Source: Phormidesmis sp963710175 (GTDB lineage: Bacteria > Cyanobacteriota > Cyanobacteriia > Phormidesmidales > Phormidesmidaceae). Taken from it: a stretch of DNA of 64,000 nucleotides. The DNA lies in contig CAVPZC010000001.1 of assembly GCA_963710175.1 (NCBI GenBank), forward strand, positions 1,860,001-1,924,000. Direction: 5' to 3'. The notes beneath the pieces are model-generated. The model was given only the letters and a program-made list of their open reading frames with translations, was not told the origin of the DNA and ran no database searches. How positions within the stretch are numbered: the stretch's first letter is position 1; each line of letters starts with the position of its first letter. This document shows positions 26,116 through 35,130 of the stretch, piece by piece. A program made the position numbers and the translations under genes.

Positions 26116-26835
26116 TTAAAAGATATCAGCAGGGTCGGCGGCCTGGAGGCGGCGGGTGGCGATCGCGCCAGACCCCCCGCACATGGCAAACGTCATGACA
26201 AGCACCAGCACTGCTCGGCCTACCGGCATCGCCAGTGGCAGTGCCGTCGCTGCCGCCGCCAGCTGATAAACCGCCAGCGAGACCAGCAGTCCGGGCACAA
26301 AGCCCAGCGCCGATAGGATAATCGCTTCTTCAAAAACCACGCCCAGCAGGTAGCTGTTGCGATAGCCCATCGCTCTAAAGGTGGCGTATTCTGCCAGGTG
26401 AGAATTGACATCGGTTGAAAGCACCTGATAGACAATAACTACGCCTACAATGAATCCCATCGCCGTTCCCAGCCCAAAAACAAAGCCAATCGGTGACTCA
26501 GATTTAATCTCATTGAGTTCAAACTCGACGTACTCTTCGTTGGTTAAGACTTGGACATCTCCAGGAATCCGCGCGACGAGGTCGGCCTTGGTCTCTTCTA
26601 GATCCGCGCCGGGTTTCAGTTGGACAATTCCTAAGCTGACGCTGCCAGCCTCCTGTTTGGGAAACAGCCGTAAAAAGTTTTGGTCGCTAGTAATCAGTGC
26701 GCCGTCGTCGGCAAAAGACGCGCCGACTTCAAACAGACCCGCGCCTGTTACCGTTCGCAAGCCGATTTCTGTTGTGACCCGATCACCCGCTTCTACCTGA
26801 GCGATCAGAGTCTGGTAGTTACCGCGCGATGCTTT
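26116..26835 (-). pseudogene. devC: C-terminal piece of devC (ABC exporter permease), split by IS4-family insertion
   Basis: Reads LFDKASRGNYQTL, a beta-rich periplasmic part (GLRTVTGAGLFEVGASFADD), then the three C-terminal membrane helices typical of FtsX-like permeases (MGFIVGVVIVYQVLSTDVN; ILSALGFVPGLLVSLAVYQL; AVLVLVMTFAMCGGSGAIAT) and ends ADIF. Joined to 28113-28589 it gives a 398-residue protein, the usual DevC length, with VLFDKASRG in frame at the junction. Confidence 0.92.
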
Positions 26836-26844
26836 ATCGAACAG

Positions 26845-28112
26845 CTGGAGGGGTGACACAACCTTTGTAATCCAGGTGCAGTGAACGATTGGCAGGCCAC
26901 AGGCAAAAAAAGATAGGCTGGTTTTGAGAACCCAAGCCTATCGAATCAATATGATACCTACAGCTTACCAAACTGCCCTCAAACGACAACTCGATGCGTC
27001 TCAGTATCTGATGCTGTCACTCCTGGTGACACTGCTACAGACCCTGCGAGACGTGCGCCTGGAAACCTTAGCTGAGGCGCTGCCGCTACCCATTTTGTTC
27101 GAGAGTCGCCGAAAAAAGTCCAACGGTTCCTTACGCTGGGTGTGCTTCATCTGAGAGGGCTATGGTTTGGGCTGCTGCGCGTCTTTCTCGATGCGCAACT
27201 GCCCTCAGGTAGCACGCTCTACGTCGCCATCGACCGCACTACCTGGGGTGATATCAACTTGCTGATGGCCAGTATTGTCTGGAAAGGGCGAGCGATACCG
27301 CTTTACTGGCAGCGTTTGGAGAGCCTGGGTAACAGCCACTACGACGAGCAGACAGCGCTGTTGTCGGTGGCGCTACCGGTGCTGGCTGACTATCGCGTCG
27401 TGGTGCTTGGCGACCGAGAGTTTTGTTCTGTCGATTTGGCCCGCTGGCTCGGCCAGCAGGGTCATTATTTCTGCTTACGGCAGAAGAAATCAACCTACGT
27501 TCTCCTCGAAGGTCAGCCTTGGCTAAAGCTTGGCCAACTGGGCCTGACTGCTGGCACGAAGTGCTTCTACAATGCCGTCACCCTAACCCGGAGTAAAGGC
27601 TTTGAGCAAGGGCGTTTAGCCGGTAAGTGGAAACGTCGCTATCGCGGGTTCGCACCCGAAGAACCCTGGTTTCTGTTGACTAATTTAGACGGTCTCGATG
27701 AGGCGGTTGCCGCTTATCAAAAAAGATTCGACATTGAGGAAATGTTCCGCGATTTTAAGCGCGGTGGCTACCGTCTAGAAGGCTGTAGAGCTAGCGATAA
27801 GCGTTTCTTGGCAATCGTCTTACTGATTGCCATTGCTTACCTATGTGCTTCACTTCAAGGTCAACGGCTCAAGCAGAAGGCGCTACAGAAGTACATTGCT
27901 AGACCGGAGTCAGCCGGACGTCCCCAACGCCGTCACAGCTTCTTCTATATCGGTCTATCGGCACGTCGATGGGTGCCTTTTTGGCATAGCTGCCAGTCAC
28001 AAGTTCAACGCCTGATAAAGCTTAATCACGGCAAGATTGAGTATTATCTTAAGGGGCAAAAGGCTATGGCTACTGTTCTGAAAAGCTTGTAGCCGTTGTG
28101 TCACCCCTTCAG
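26845..28112 (+). mobile_element. IS4-family insertion sequence, copy 1 (1268 bp) in devC
   Basis: Flanked by the 9-bp direct repeat ATCGAACAG (26836-26844 and 28113-28121). The ends are 18-bp inverted repeats, CTGGAGGGGTGACACAAC at the left and CTGAAGGGGTGACACAAC as reverse complement of the right. It contains one transposase reading in two overlapping frames. A second copy of the same length lies at 35131-36398 in reverse orientation. IS50-like features: CTG ends and 9-bp duplication. Confidence 0.95.
26951..28092 (+). CDS. IS4-family transposase, made by -1 frameshift at A_AAA_AAG
   Basis: Frame 0 begins at ATG 26951 (a TTG lies at 26924) and stops at 27152-27154; the second frame runs from about 27118 to 28092. 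At 27112-27118 the heptamer A AAA AAG is in the right phase for a -1 slip: SRRKK continues as VQRFLTLGVLHLRGLWF, which is how single-frame relatives read. The product is about 380 residues. DDE residues: AIDRTTWGD, VVLGDREF, and the IS4-type Y-R-E-K signature in YQKRFDIEEMFRDFKRGG. The same shift is present in copy 2, so it is likely programmed rather than a mutation. Confidence 0.85.
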
Positions 28113-28589
28113 ATCGAACAGAACAGTGTTCGGCAGCCGGATTGTATCGAGCTGCTGGTTGACAGTAGGTAGGTCAAAAGCAGGGCGCTCGGGGCTCTGA
28201 CCGATAATCAGCATGGATGTTTTCTTGCGGGTTTCGGGATTTCGCCACTGTACTGAGCCAACGTATACAGGGTCGGTTGAGGCGACGCCAGGGACATCTT
28301 GAGCCTGATAGAGCCGCCGCCTGGAGAACGCTCGCAGTTGTCCGAAGTTCTTAGCTTGGGTGCTGAGGATAACCAGATCGGCCTGAAGAATGCGGGCGTA
28401 TTGGGTGTTGCTTTTGTAGAGCGCGTCGGAAAAACCGAGCTGCATGAAGATCAAGATATCAGCGAAAGTGATGCCAGCGATCGCTGTCAACAGCCGCATC
28501 CGGTCGTGTTTGAGCTGAAGCAGTCCGAGCGGCGTTCTGTCTTTTAGCGTTTTTAGCCCTTCAGTGAAATTGTTGATGAAGCCCAGCAT
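28113..28589 (-). pseudogene. devC: N-terminal piece of devC (ABC exporter permease), split by IS4-family insertion
   Basis: 159 codons from ATG 28589: LGLLQLKHDRMRLLTAIAGI, then TFADILIFMQLGFSDALYKS (first membrane helix with the DevC-type L-Q-L-G-F), YARILQADLVILSTQAKNFG and TVLFD. The reading then runs three codons into the IS and stops at 28101. It follows devB by 12 bases. As split, the permease lacks three of four membrane helices, so the exporter should not work. Confidence 0.92.
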
Positions 28590-28601
28590 AGCAAAGTTTC
28601 C

Positions 28602-29801
28602 TTAGTCAGTTTTAATCGTGGCAGTGACCTGCAAATTCGTCAGCCCGGCTACCAGTTTGCTAGCGTCCGGGTCGAGCCGAATATGAACTTCAACAACTTT
28701 GGCGTCAATATTCGCCGCCGGGTCTTCGTTGACCACCTGCTGTTGTTCTACCTGTAGGCCAATACGCTCAACCGTTCCCGCGAGTGTATCCCCGACCACC
28801 GGAGTGGTAATCTCAGCGGACTGCCCAGGTTTAACTTTTTCAATGTCTCCTTGATAAACTTCAGCAATCACCATCATTTGATCGGTATCTCCTAACGTGG
28901 CAATACCCTGATCGGAAACTTTTTCGCCGGGGCGAGTGTGAATTTCGATGATTTGACCGGCTCGGGGCGATCGCACTTCTGCCTGATCCAAATTCGCTTG
29001 CGCTTCAGCCACAGATGCCAGCGCCGACTGTATCTGCGTTTCAGATGCTGCTACATCCACCGGGCGGACCTCACCAATACTGTCTAGCGTGGCCCGTGCC
29101 TGCTCAATTTGCTGTCGGCTGGTGGTTTGAGTGCGAGCCAGTGCCGCCTCGGCTTCCTGCAACTGTCGCTGAGCGGTGGTGTAGATAAGCTGCTTAGTGT
29201 CTCGCTCAGAAGCAGAAACAGCACCTCGCTGATACAGCGATTCGTAGCGCTGATATTCAACCTCAGCATTTTCAACTTCTGCCACCAGTCTGGCGATGGT
29301 AGCCTGTTGAGCGTTTATGTCCCCCGTCTGAGTGGCTTCTAACCGAGAGATTTCGGCTCGCTGCGCCTGAAGGTCACCTGACTTGGCCCCGGCCTGCACC
29401 TGGGCGAGCTGAGCGCGGGCGATCTTTACCTGTTCTTGCGCTTGCTGTAGGACAGCTTGGAGGCGATCGCGGTTATCCAGCACCGCAATAACTTCACCGG
29501 CTTGGACGCGATCGCCCTCTTCCACAAGCAGTTGCTCTATTCGGTTCTCTTGCGTCGCGGTTGGCGCAATCAGATCAATTGTTTCGCCCTGTGGCTCTAG
29601 CCGTCCTAGTGCGGTAACCGTCAAAATCTTCGGCTGTTCAAGATCCGCTTGAGCAACTTCCTCTTGGGAGACTCTAAACTGCCAGACCTGCCACGCGGCT
29701 ATACCCGAGAGCCCTAAGATAGCGGCAGCGGCGATCGCCCCCCAGCGCTTAGGCAGCTTTGCCGGTATTGCCCAACGGCTCCGCTCACTTGATGATTGCA
29801 T
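28602..29801 (-). CDS. devB: Membrane-fusion subunit of a DevBCA-type exporter
   Basis: 399 residues. HlyD-family periplasmic adaptor: cytoplasmic tail, one membrane helix (WGAIAAAAILGLSGIAAWQV, residues ~20-39), TVTALGRLEPQGETIDL, the first lipoyl half (VEEGDRVQAGEVIAVLDNRD), a long coiled-coil hairpin (~residues 115-270), the second lipoyl half (VRSPRAGQIIEIHTRPGEKV) and a barrel with VQVTATI-like end. GRLEPQGE is typical for DevB. First gene of devB-devC-devA; divergent from tetR, whose operator lies in the shared intergenic region. Confidence 0.9.
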   Translation of the reverse strand: MQSSSERSRWAIPAKLPKRWGAIAAAAILGLSGIAAWQVWQFRVSQEEVAQADLEQPKILTVTALGRLEPQGETIDLIAPTATQENRIEQLLVEEGDRVQAGEVIAVLDNRDRLQAVLQQAQEQVKIARAQLAQVQAGAKSGDLQAQRAEISRLEATQTGDINAQQATIARLVAEVENAEVEYQRYESLYQRGAVSASERDTKQLIYTTAQRQLQEAEAALARTQTTSRQQIEQARATLDSIGEVRPVDVAASETQIQSALASVAEAQANLDQAEVRSPRAGQIIEIHTRPGEKVSDQGIATLGDTDQMMVIAEVYQGDIEKVKPGQSAEITTPVVGDTLAGTVERIGLQVEQQQVVNEDPAANIDAKVVEVHIRLDPDASKLVAGLTNLQVTATIKTD

Positions 29802-29831
29802 AGATTTTCCCTCATCCTTTTTATCTCTCTT

Positions 29832-29936
29832 TTACGCCGCCGCTGATACTGCTAATGCACTTTCTTTTTGCCCAAGCTGACAGGCCAGTGAAAGTCCAGT
29901 CGGCCCTGCGTCAGCGATTACCACGTCAGTTTTCAT
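29832..29936 (-). pseudogene. Truncated N-terminus of a FAD-dependent monooxygenase
   Basis: A 34-residue frame starting MKTDVVIADAGPTGLSLACQ with AGGAATG at its start. It matches the first beta strand and the FAD dinucleotide loop (G-x-G-P-x-G-L-x-x-A) of PheA/TfdB-like monooxygenases, with the first Gly changed to Asp, and stops after SAAA. The rest of the enzyme (normally 400-550 residues) is absent. It sits between devB and tetR, so an earlier tetR-linked gene was probably lost here. Confidence 0.7.
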
Positions 29937-30018
29937 TCCTTTTCCTAAATTTAGGGTTTAGTTGCCCGCAGTGCGTTGGATTCATCTGGTGATGCCTCTA
30001 TTTGGTAACGCCTCTATC

Positions 30019-30037
30019 TTACTAAACCGTTTAGTAA
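30019..30037. promoter_or_regulatory. Probable TetR operator
   Basis: TTACTAAAC-C-GTTTAGTAA is a perfect 9-bp inverted repeat around one base, in the gap between the divergent tetR and devB genes. Its size and symmetry are those of TetR-family operators of the TTACTAAACnGTTTAGTAA-like kind, so tetR probably controls itself and devBCA. Confidence 0.75.
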
Positions 30038-30122
30038 AGTCAACACCCCCGTTCGCTACAATATGAAAATACAGGCGGTAAAAGCGCCCTCTGCCTAGCC
30101 ACAGACCTACGGAATTCCCTAC

Positions 30123-30764
30123 GTGACTCCTTCAGCCCAGCCCGCCCACTTCAGCCCAGCCCAACCCGACCCGGCTCAGTCCGACAAAGGAAAAGCGATC
30201 CTGTTGGGCGCTTTGGAAGTATTTACAACGCAGGGCTATGCCGCCGCCAGCATGGACCGTATTGCCAAAACAGCGGGCGTTTCCAAACCGACGCTGTACA
30301 CCCACTTCAAAAACAAAGAAGGCTTATTCATTGCCTTAGTGCAGCAGCAAACACAGGTCAACCGGCAAATGCTTGCAAGCTTGCCAACTGCCGCCTATCT
30401 GCAAGCCCCCCCAGAAAAAACGCTCTCTCATCTGGCCACCAACGTCCTCCAAGAATTTTCGGACAACCAGTCCCTGATGACCCTATTTAGGCTAATCATT
30501 GGCGAATCTGAGCGGTTTCCCAATCTGGCGAAAACCTTTGTGCGTGAAGTTGAGAAACCGCTGTTAGAGATGCTTTCTACCTACTTAGCAAATCAGTCTC
30601 AGCTCAACTTTCCCGATCCGATGGTGGCCGCGCGAATTTTCGTAGGGGCGATTGTGCACTATTTACTCACGCAGAACGTGATGCAGGGCAGTGAGATTTT
30701 ACCGATGACGCGCGATCGCATGGTCAAAGGACTGGTTCACCAAATGATGGCTACCAGCAGGTAG
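30123..30764 (+). CDS. TetR-family transcriptional regulator
   Basis: 213 residues from a GTG. N-terminal helix-turn-helix: ILLGALEVFTTQGYAAASMD, then RIAKTAGVSKPTLYTHFKNK (residues ~28-70). The C-terminal ligand domain (TLFRLIIGESERFPNLAKTF; EVEKPLLEMLSTYL) belongs to the AefR/TetR_C_7-like group. It faces the devBCA operon across the operator at 30019-30037, so an exporter-linked ligand repressor is the natural reading. The GTG start follows a poor ribosome site; no alternative start lies upstream in frame before the operator. Confidence 0.92.
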   Translation: MTPSAQPAHFSPAQPDPAQSDKGKAILLGALEVFTTQGYAAASMDRIAKTAGVSKPTLYTHFKNKEGLFIALVQQQTQVNRQMLASLPTAAYLQAPPEKTLSHLATNVLQEFSDNQSLMTLFRLIIGESERFPNLAKTFVREVEKPLLEMLSTYLANQSQLNFPDPMVAARIFVGAIVHYLLTQNVMQGSEILPMTRDRMVKGLVHQMMATSR

Positions 30765-30838
30765 GTCAGCTTTCGTCATTTGGTGAACTACAGCGTTGCC
30801 CGCTCGTACGGCGCTAACTCCTCAGATAGTCGATTGCG

Positions 30839-30946
30839 ATATAGCCTCTGTCGAGTTGCTTAGGACACTTTTGTCGGCTGGAACCGCTAGAGAACAGCGG
30901 GCAACTCGACTAGCAGATGTCCTAATGCATCAGGACATCTGCTATA
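30839..30946 (-). repeat. Structured dispersed element, family 2, copy A (108 bp, reverse)
   Basis: Minus-strand reading starts ATAGCAGATGTCCT, then the loop GATGCATT, then AGGACATCTGCT (stem I, 12 bp perfect); then CGAGTTGC ... GCAACTCG (stem II) enclosing a CTAGCGG-TTCCAGCCGA region; it ends GGCTATAT. Same order as copies at 41083, 44190 and 50833. Stem I also follows the tetR gene and overlaps the stop of the glycosyltransferase gene, so it may double as a terminator (AGATTTTTCT follows on the plus strand). Confidence 0.8.
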
Positions 30947-32555
30947 CGTCAGATTTTTCTAGCTTCCACAGGCCAGCCTCTTTATTGATGGGGACAGAAA
31001 CGTAGCCTTGCGCGGTGATCGCTTCTTCGTAGCTTTGGCTGAGATTAAAGGTAAAGATATCGCTGAAGTCGGAGATCTGGCTAAAGCTATCAAGTGACTG
31101 TGTCGCTTCTGACTCATTGAAGGCTAGAATTGCCTGCTCTGGATGAAGCAAAGTGCATAAAGAATCTAACTTTCCTGGCCGAGCGTGTTTAGCGCTGCTG
31201 AGGATCAAAGAATCAGGCGTCGAATTGATAATTTGGGCTACTTTATAGTTCAAATGGCTGGGCCGCTGAAAAGACCAGGTTTCTGCCCGCACAAACACGG
31301 CGCTCGATAACAGCCCCATCAGTAAAACGAGCGTGAAAGTGCTCTGCCAGAATCTTTTAGCGAGTCCTTTTCTCCAGATCAGGTTTTGCCCTAAGCAGTA
31401 GGCGAGCAAAAGCTGCAAACTCAAGTAGGCTGGCATCAGATAGCGGCTGACAGTCGAGCGTCGTCCCCCCAAAAAGAGATCAGCGCCAAACAGCAGAACC
31501 ACCGTTACTCCGCCTAGCGTAGCCAGGCAAATCAGCGACTGCTTAGGCATATGCTTCAAGCCCCAAAAGATTGCATAGGCCGCTAAGCCGACTAATAAGA
31601 GCGCAACAGGGATGTTGAAAACAAAATAAGCATTCGACCCCAAATCTAGATCTAAATCGAAAAACAAACTTTTGACATGCCCTACCCAGCTTCTGAGCAG
31701 CGCTGTCGGGGACGTAGGTATGCTAGTCCAGCTAGTTGCGCGAATATTGCTACTCTTGCCGATTCCTATAGTGGCCAGCCAGGGATAGAAAGCAAGCAGT
31801 GACATTAAAGTAGAAAGGCCATAACTCCGGGTCAAGCTAAAGTCTCTACGTTTTCTAAACTGAAGAGTGCTTAGGTAGAGAATATAGAGCCCGTGACCGG
31901 CTGCTACTAAAAGTGTAAATAAAAATGTGTATAGTCCGGCAATCAGTGTGAGGCTATAGAGTATCCAGGCAGTAAGACTTTGTTGCTTGATCGCCTTCAG
32001 CAAGCTCAGCGTAGAGATCACAATTAAGAATGCCCATAAGCTGTACTCTCGCGCATTTTGAGCATAGATCTGGTGAAAGGGTGAGGTGGCAATCAGAGCC
32101 GCGCTAATCGCCGATACCTGATAGCTCTGAAACAGCTCAAACGCTAAGAAATACACAGCCGGAATTAGCGCAATACCCGCTAGTGCAGCCACCAGACGAG
32201 TCACAATGACTGTGTTGTGGAACCATCCGAGTACAAGTCTTGAGATGAAATAGTAGAGCGGTGGATGCTGTTGATCGTGAGCGGCTAAGTTGGCAACGGT
32301 CGTAAATGGGCCTCTGGTGGGATCGTAAACCTGAAATTGCTGAACTTGCTGCGCGGTTATCAGTTGCCCTGTAAAGATACTTTCGCCTGCTTCTACAGGA
32401 TCATGGCCGGTTACAAAAAGACCCGTGTAGATTTCGTCAGACCAGTAAACTTTTCCATCGAGATTGGACAGGCGAAAAACAATACCAATAACAACAATAG
32501 CTAGAATCAAAAAGTAAAAGCGCTTCCTAGCAGCAGGTAGCTTTGCATAAGACAT
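30942..32555 (-). CDS. GT39/ArnT-like membrane glycosyltransferase
   Basis: 537 residues with about 11 hydrophobic segments. N-terminal helix FLILAIVVIGIVFRLSNL, then the catalytic first loop with acidic residues (VYWSDEIYTGLFV; the usual D-E pair), PLYYFISRLVLGWFHNTVIV and LIPAVYFLAFELF, a YAQNAREYSLWAFLIVISTL segment common in these enzymes, and a soluble C-terminal part. Such proteins use polyprenyl-phosphate sugars as donors to glycosylate lipids or proteins at the outer face of the inner membrane. The acceptor is unknown. No surface-polysaccharide genes are adjacent. Confidence 0.85.
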   Translation of the reverse strand: MSYAKLPAARKRFYFLILAIVVIGIVFRLSNLDGKVYWSDEIYTGLFVTGHDPVEAGESIFTGQLITAQQVQQFQVYDPTRGPFTTVANLAAHDQQHPPLYYFISRLVLGWFHNTVIVTRLVAALAGIALIPAVYFLAFELFQSYQVSAISAALIATSPFHQIYAQNAREYSLWAFLIVISTLSLLKAIKQQSLTAWILYSLTLIAGLYTFLFTLLVAAGHGLYILYLSTLQFRKRRDFSLTRSYGLSTLMSLLAFYPWLATIGIGKSSNIRATSWTSIPTSPTALLRSWVGHVKSLFFDLDLDLGSNAYFVFNIPVALLLVGLAAYAIFWGLKHMPKQSLICLATLGGVTVVLLFGADLFLGGRRSTVSRYLMPAYLSLQLLLAYCLGQNLIWRKGLAKRFWQSTFTLVLLMGLLSSAVFVRAETWSFQRPSHLNYKVAQIINSTPDSLILSSAKHARPGKLDSLCTLLHPEQAILAFNESEATQSLDSFSQISDFSDIFTFNLSQSYEEAITAQGYVSVPINKEAGLWKLEKSDV

Positions 32556-32769
32556 GCTGTCATTCTCCCGGAGAAGAGCAGAAAATACGAGGATGGGGCT
32601 AATTTGTTTGTGTAGGAAGAAAAATCTGATTAAGCTGTAGGCACCTTAGCCCTACATAATCCGATCTGCCAACGAGCCCCGAGGTCTTTACAAAACTCTT
32701 ACATAGCCATGCTTTTGAGCGCTTTTTTCTTTAACCTCTTTTTTCTCAAATGCCTCTGATCATGAGAAG

Positions 32770-33690
32770 TTACTCTTCGGGAGACTTCGCTGAGTGATGG
32801 GTATGCCAGTGGCGGGCGATGTCAGCTCGCCGGCAAATCCAAACGCTATCGTGGCTTTGAACATAGTCTAAAAATTTGGCTAGTGCGGCGGTACGTCCTG
32901 GCCTGCCAGATAGCCTACAGTGGAGGCCGACGCTCATCATTTTGGGTGCAGTTTCGCCCTCGGCGTAGAGAACATCGAAGGCGTCCTTTAAGTAGGTGAA
33001 AAACTGATCGCCTGAGTTGAAGCCTTGGTAGGTGGCAAAGCGCATATCGTTGTTATCTAAGGTGTAGGGGATGACCAAGTGGGGAGTGCCGTAGTCGCAG
33101 TTCCAGTAGGGGAGGTCGTCGGCGTAGCTATCGGCGTCGTAGAGAAAGCCGCCTGCTTCGACAACCAATCGGCGGGTGTTGGGGCTCAAGCGACCCTGGT
33201 AAAAGCCTAGCGGACGGGTGCCGGTGACCTGGGTATGGATTTCGATGGCTTTTTGAATGTGTGATCGCTCCATCTCTTCACCCGCATACTGATAGTCAAT
33301 CCAGCGGTAGCCGTGACTTGCCACTTCCCAGCCCGCTGCAACCATCGCCGCCGCCGCATCCGGATTGCGCTCCAAAGCCATCGCTACCGCATAGACGGTA
33401 AGCGGCAAATTCCGCTGAGTAAACAGGCGGTGGAGTCGCCAAAACCCTGCCCGGCTACCGTACTCGTACATCGACTCCATGTTGATGTTGCGAACGCCCA
33501 GCAGTGGCTCGGCCCCTATCGTCTCAGATAGAAACGCCTCTGAAGCCGCGTCGCCGTGCAGAATGCAATTTTCGCCCCCTTCTTCGTAGTTGATCACAAA
33601 CTGGAGCGCCAGCCGCGCCTCGTTTGGCCAGTGGGGATGAGGCGGAGTTTGACCATAGCCAATCAGATCGCGGGGATAGCTGGAAGACAT
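32770..33690 (-). CDS. puuE: PuuE-type allantoinase (polysaccharide deacetylase fold)
   Basis: 306 residues, the PuuE length. The cofactor-independent allantoinase opens allantoin to allantoate. NodB-like barrel: YPRDLIGYGQTPPHPHWPNE start, LQFVINYEEGGENCILHGDA, EYGSRAGFWRLHRLFTQRNL, VASHGYRWIDYQ (His of the metal/catalytic site), GFYQGRLSPNTRRLVVEAGG and SVGLHCRLSGRPGR. This series is specific for PuuE rather than for peptidoglycan or chitin deacetylases. With ureidoglycolate lyase at 57330 it argues for ureide use. Divergent from the GNAT gene. Confidence 0.9.
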   Translation of the reverse strand: MSSSYPRDLIGYGQTPPHPHWPNEARLALQFVINYEEGGENCILHGDAASEAFLSETIGAEPLLGVRNINMESMYEYGSRAGFWRLHRLFTQRNLPLTVYAVAMALERNPDAAAAMVAAGWEVASHGYRWIDYQYAGEEMERSHIQKAIEIHTQVTGTRPLGFYQGRLSPNTRRLVVEAGGFLYDADSYADDLPYWNCDYGTPHLVIPYTLDNNDMRFATYQGFNSGDQFFTYLKDAFDVLYAEGETAPKMMSVGLHCRLSGRPGRTAALAKFLDYVQSHDSVWICRRADIARHWHTHHSAKSPEE

Positions 33691-33767
33691 AGGAGCAGTT
33701 ACCTGATTTCTAGTACAGTTTGGAAAAGGCTGACTAGAATTATTGCACCCTATGATTGCGCTGTCCT

Positions 33768-34562
33768 ATGGCTTTGCCCCGCTACACCATCAAACCAATG
33801 TCTCGCCCGGAGCTGGACATAGCGATTGATTGGGCGGCGGCAGAAGGATGGAACCCTGGGCGTTACGATGCAGATTGCTTTTATGCGGCTGACCCCGACG
33901 GTTTTTTAATGGGCTGGCTGGCAGATGAACCGATTGCGGCGATCGCAGCGGTCAGATACGGCTCAGCATTCGGATTTTTGGGCCTGTATATCGTCAAGCC
34001 AGCATTTCGCCAGCAGGGATACGGTTTGCAAATTTGGCAGGCCGGGCTTGACCACCTCAAAGGGCGCAATATTGGGCTAGATGGTGTAGTCGCTCAGCAA
34101 GCCAACTACACCCGGTCTGGATTTAAGCTAGCCCATCGCAACGTTCGCTATGCAGGCGTAGGCGGCTTTGCTCACCCACCCGTCAGCGCTCCGCTCGTAC
34201 CGCTAGCGTCACTTTCTTTTGGCGCGATCGCTAAGTACGACAAAACACTTTTCTTAGCAGATCGATCCGCCTTTCTCAAAGGTTTGCTCTCTCAGCCTCA
34301 AAGCCATGCCATCGGGATAGTTCACGACCAAAAAATAGCTGGCTACGGCGTGCTGCGAACCTGCCGGGAAGGATACAAAATTGGCCCTCTCTTTGCCAAT
34401 ACGCCTCGCTTCGCAGAAGATATTTTTTTAGCCCTAACTGCCCAAGTTGCACCCAGCAGCGCTGTTTACTTAGACGTGCCTGAACCCAACTCGCAGGCGG
34501 TTGCTCTAGCCCAAAAATATCATCTGAGCAGCGTCTTTGAAACCGCTAGAATGTATACTTAA
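33768..34562 (+). CDS. GNAT acetyltransferase with a second, C-terminal GNAT-like domain
   Basis: 264 residues from ATG 33768 (the frame is open to a TTG at 33756). First GNAT domain: RPELDIAIDWAAAEGWNPGR, PIAAIAAVRYGSAFGFLGLY, IVKPAFRQQGYGLQIWQAGL (acetyl-CoA loop R/Q-x-x-G-x-G/A as RQQGYG). The second half (GFAHPPVSAPLVPLASLSFG on; IGIVHDQKIAGYGVLRTCRE) is the acetyltransferase-like C-domain of the DUF1248/YitH kind. Substrate unknown. Divergent from puuE with 77 bases between. Confidence 0.88.
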   Translation: MALPRYTIKPMSRPELDIAIDWAAAEGWNPGRYDADCFYAADPDGFLMGWLADEPIAAIAAVRYGSAFGFLGLYIVKPAFRQQGYGLQIWQAGLDHLKGRNIGLDGVVAQQANYTRSGFKLAHRNVRYAGVGGFAHPPVSAPLVPLASLSFGAIAKYDKTLFLADRSAFLKGLLSQPQSHAIGIVHDQKIAGYGVLRTCREGYKIGPLFANTPRFAEDIFLALTAQVAPSSAVYLDVPEPNSQAVALAQKYHLSSVFETARMYT

Positions 34563-34858
34563 AGCGCGCCCGAGCTACCGTTAGATCGGCTCTTTGGCGT
34601 AACCACGTTTGAACTCGGCTGACTTGAACTGGAGCGTTGGGTAGGTGGTCCAGATTCTTTCACGGCTAGATGTCGCTGACCAATGACCGTGCCGTTCTCC
34701 CCGTGAGAAAAACAACATCTCTATCGTCAGATGTCTATCGTCAGGTGTAGTCCAATGACATGACGGCTGTATCTTAGGGCAGAGCGTTGTATTTTATAGA
34801 ATACTGTTCAATGGCATAATCAGAGTTGTTCTGCCGCTGTGTCAAGCTAGAAGCCCCC

Positions 34859-35015
34859 TTTACGCTGCGCTGGCCTTTAATCTTTTTAGTTGTTGCGTTG
34901 ATAGCTACTGTTCTTGGGTTTGGCAGTATTGCCGCACCAGCAGCAATACTGCCAAAATTCTGTTTTACGTCTTGTGATCTTTGTGGTTTCGCTGATTATG
35001 GGTGTTGTTCGCTGA
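34859..35015 (+). pseudogene. DUF1328/YtjA-like small membrane protein, frameshifted
   Basis: TLRWPLIFLVVALIATVLGF, then GSIAAPA match the start of the ~55-residue DUF1328 membrane proteins. After base ~34945 the family sequence continues in another frame (AKILFYV) and, after a further one-base loss near 34973, in a third (IFVVSLIMGVVR and stop at 35013-35015). So two indels have broken it. The first lies in a perfect 14-bp inverted repeat (34919-34932 with 34943-34956). No clear start codon remains. Followed by a strong terminator. Confidence 0.75.
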
Positions 35016-35052
35016 CTTGGCTAGCGCACATCTCTCATTCGTGTTTGTTTAC

Positions 35053-35086
35053 AAAAGGCCTCTGCCATGTCGGCAGAGGCCTTTTT
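35053..35086 (+). terminator. Strong rho-independent terminator
   Basis: AAAAGGCCTCTGCC, a short loop, GGCAGAGGCCTTTTT: an 11-13-bp GC-rich stem with U tract. It follows the DUF1328 pseudogene. Confidence 0.85.
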
Positions 35087-35130
35087 ACCTGTGTAACCTG
35101 AGTTCGGGATAAGCAACTTATGCTTATTGC

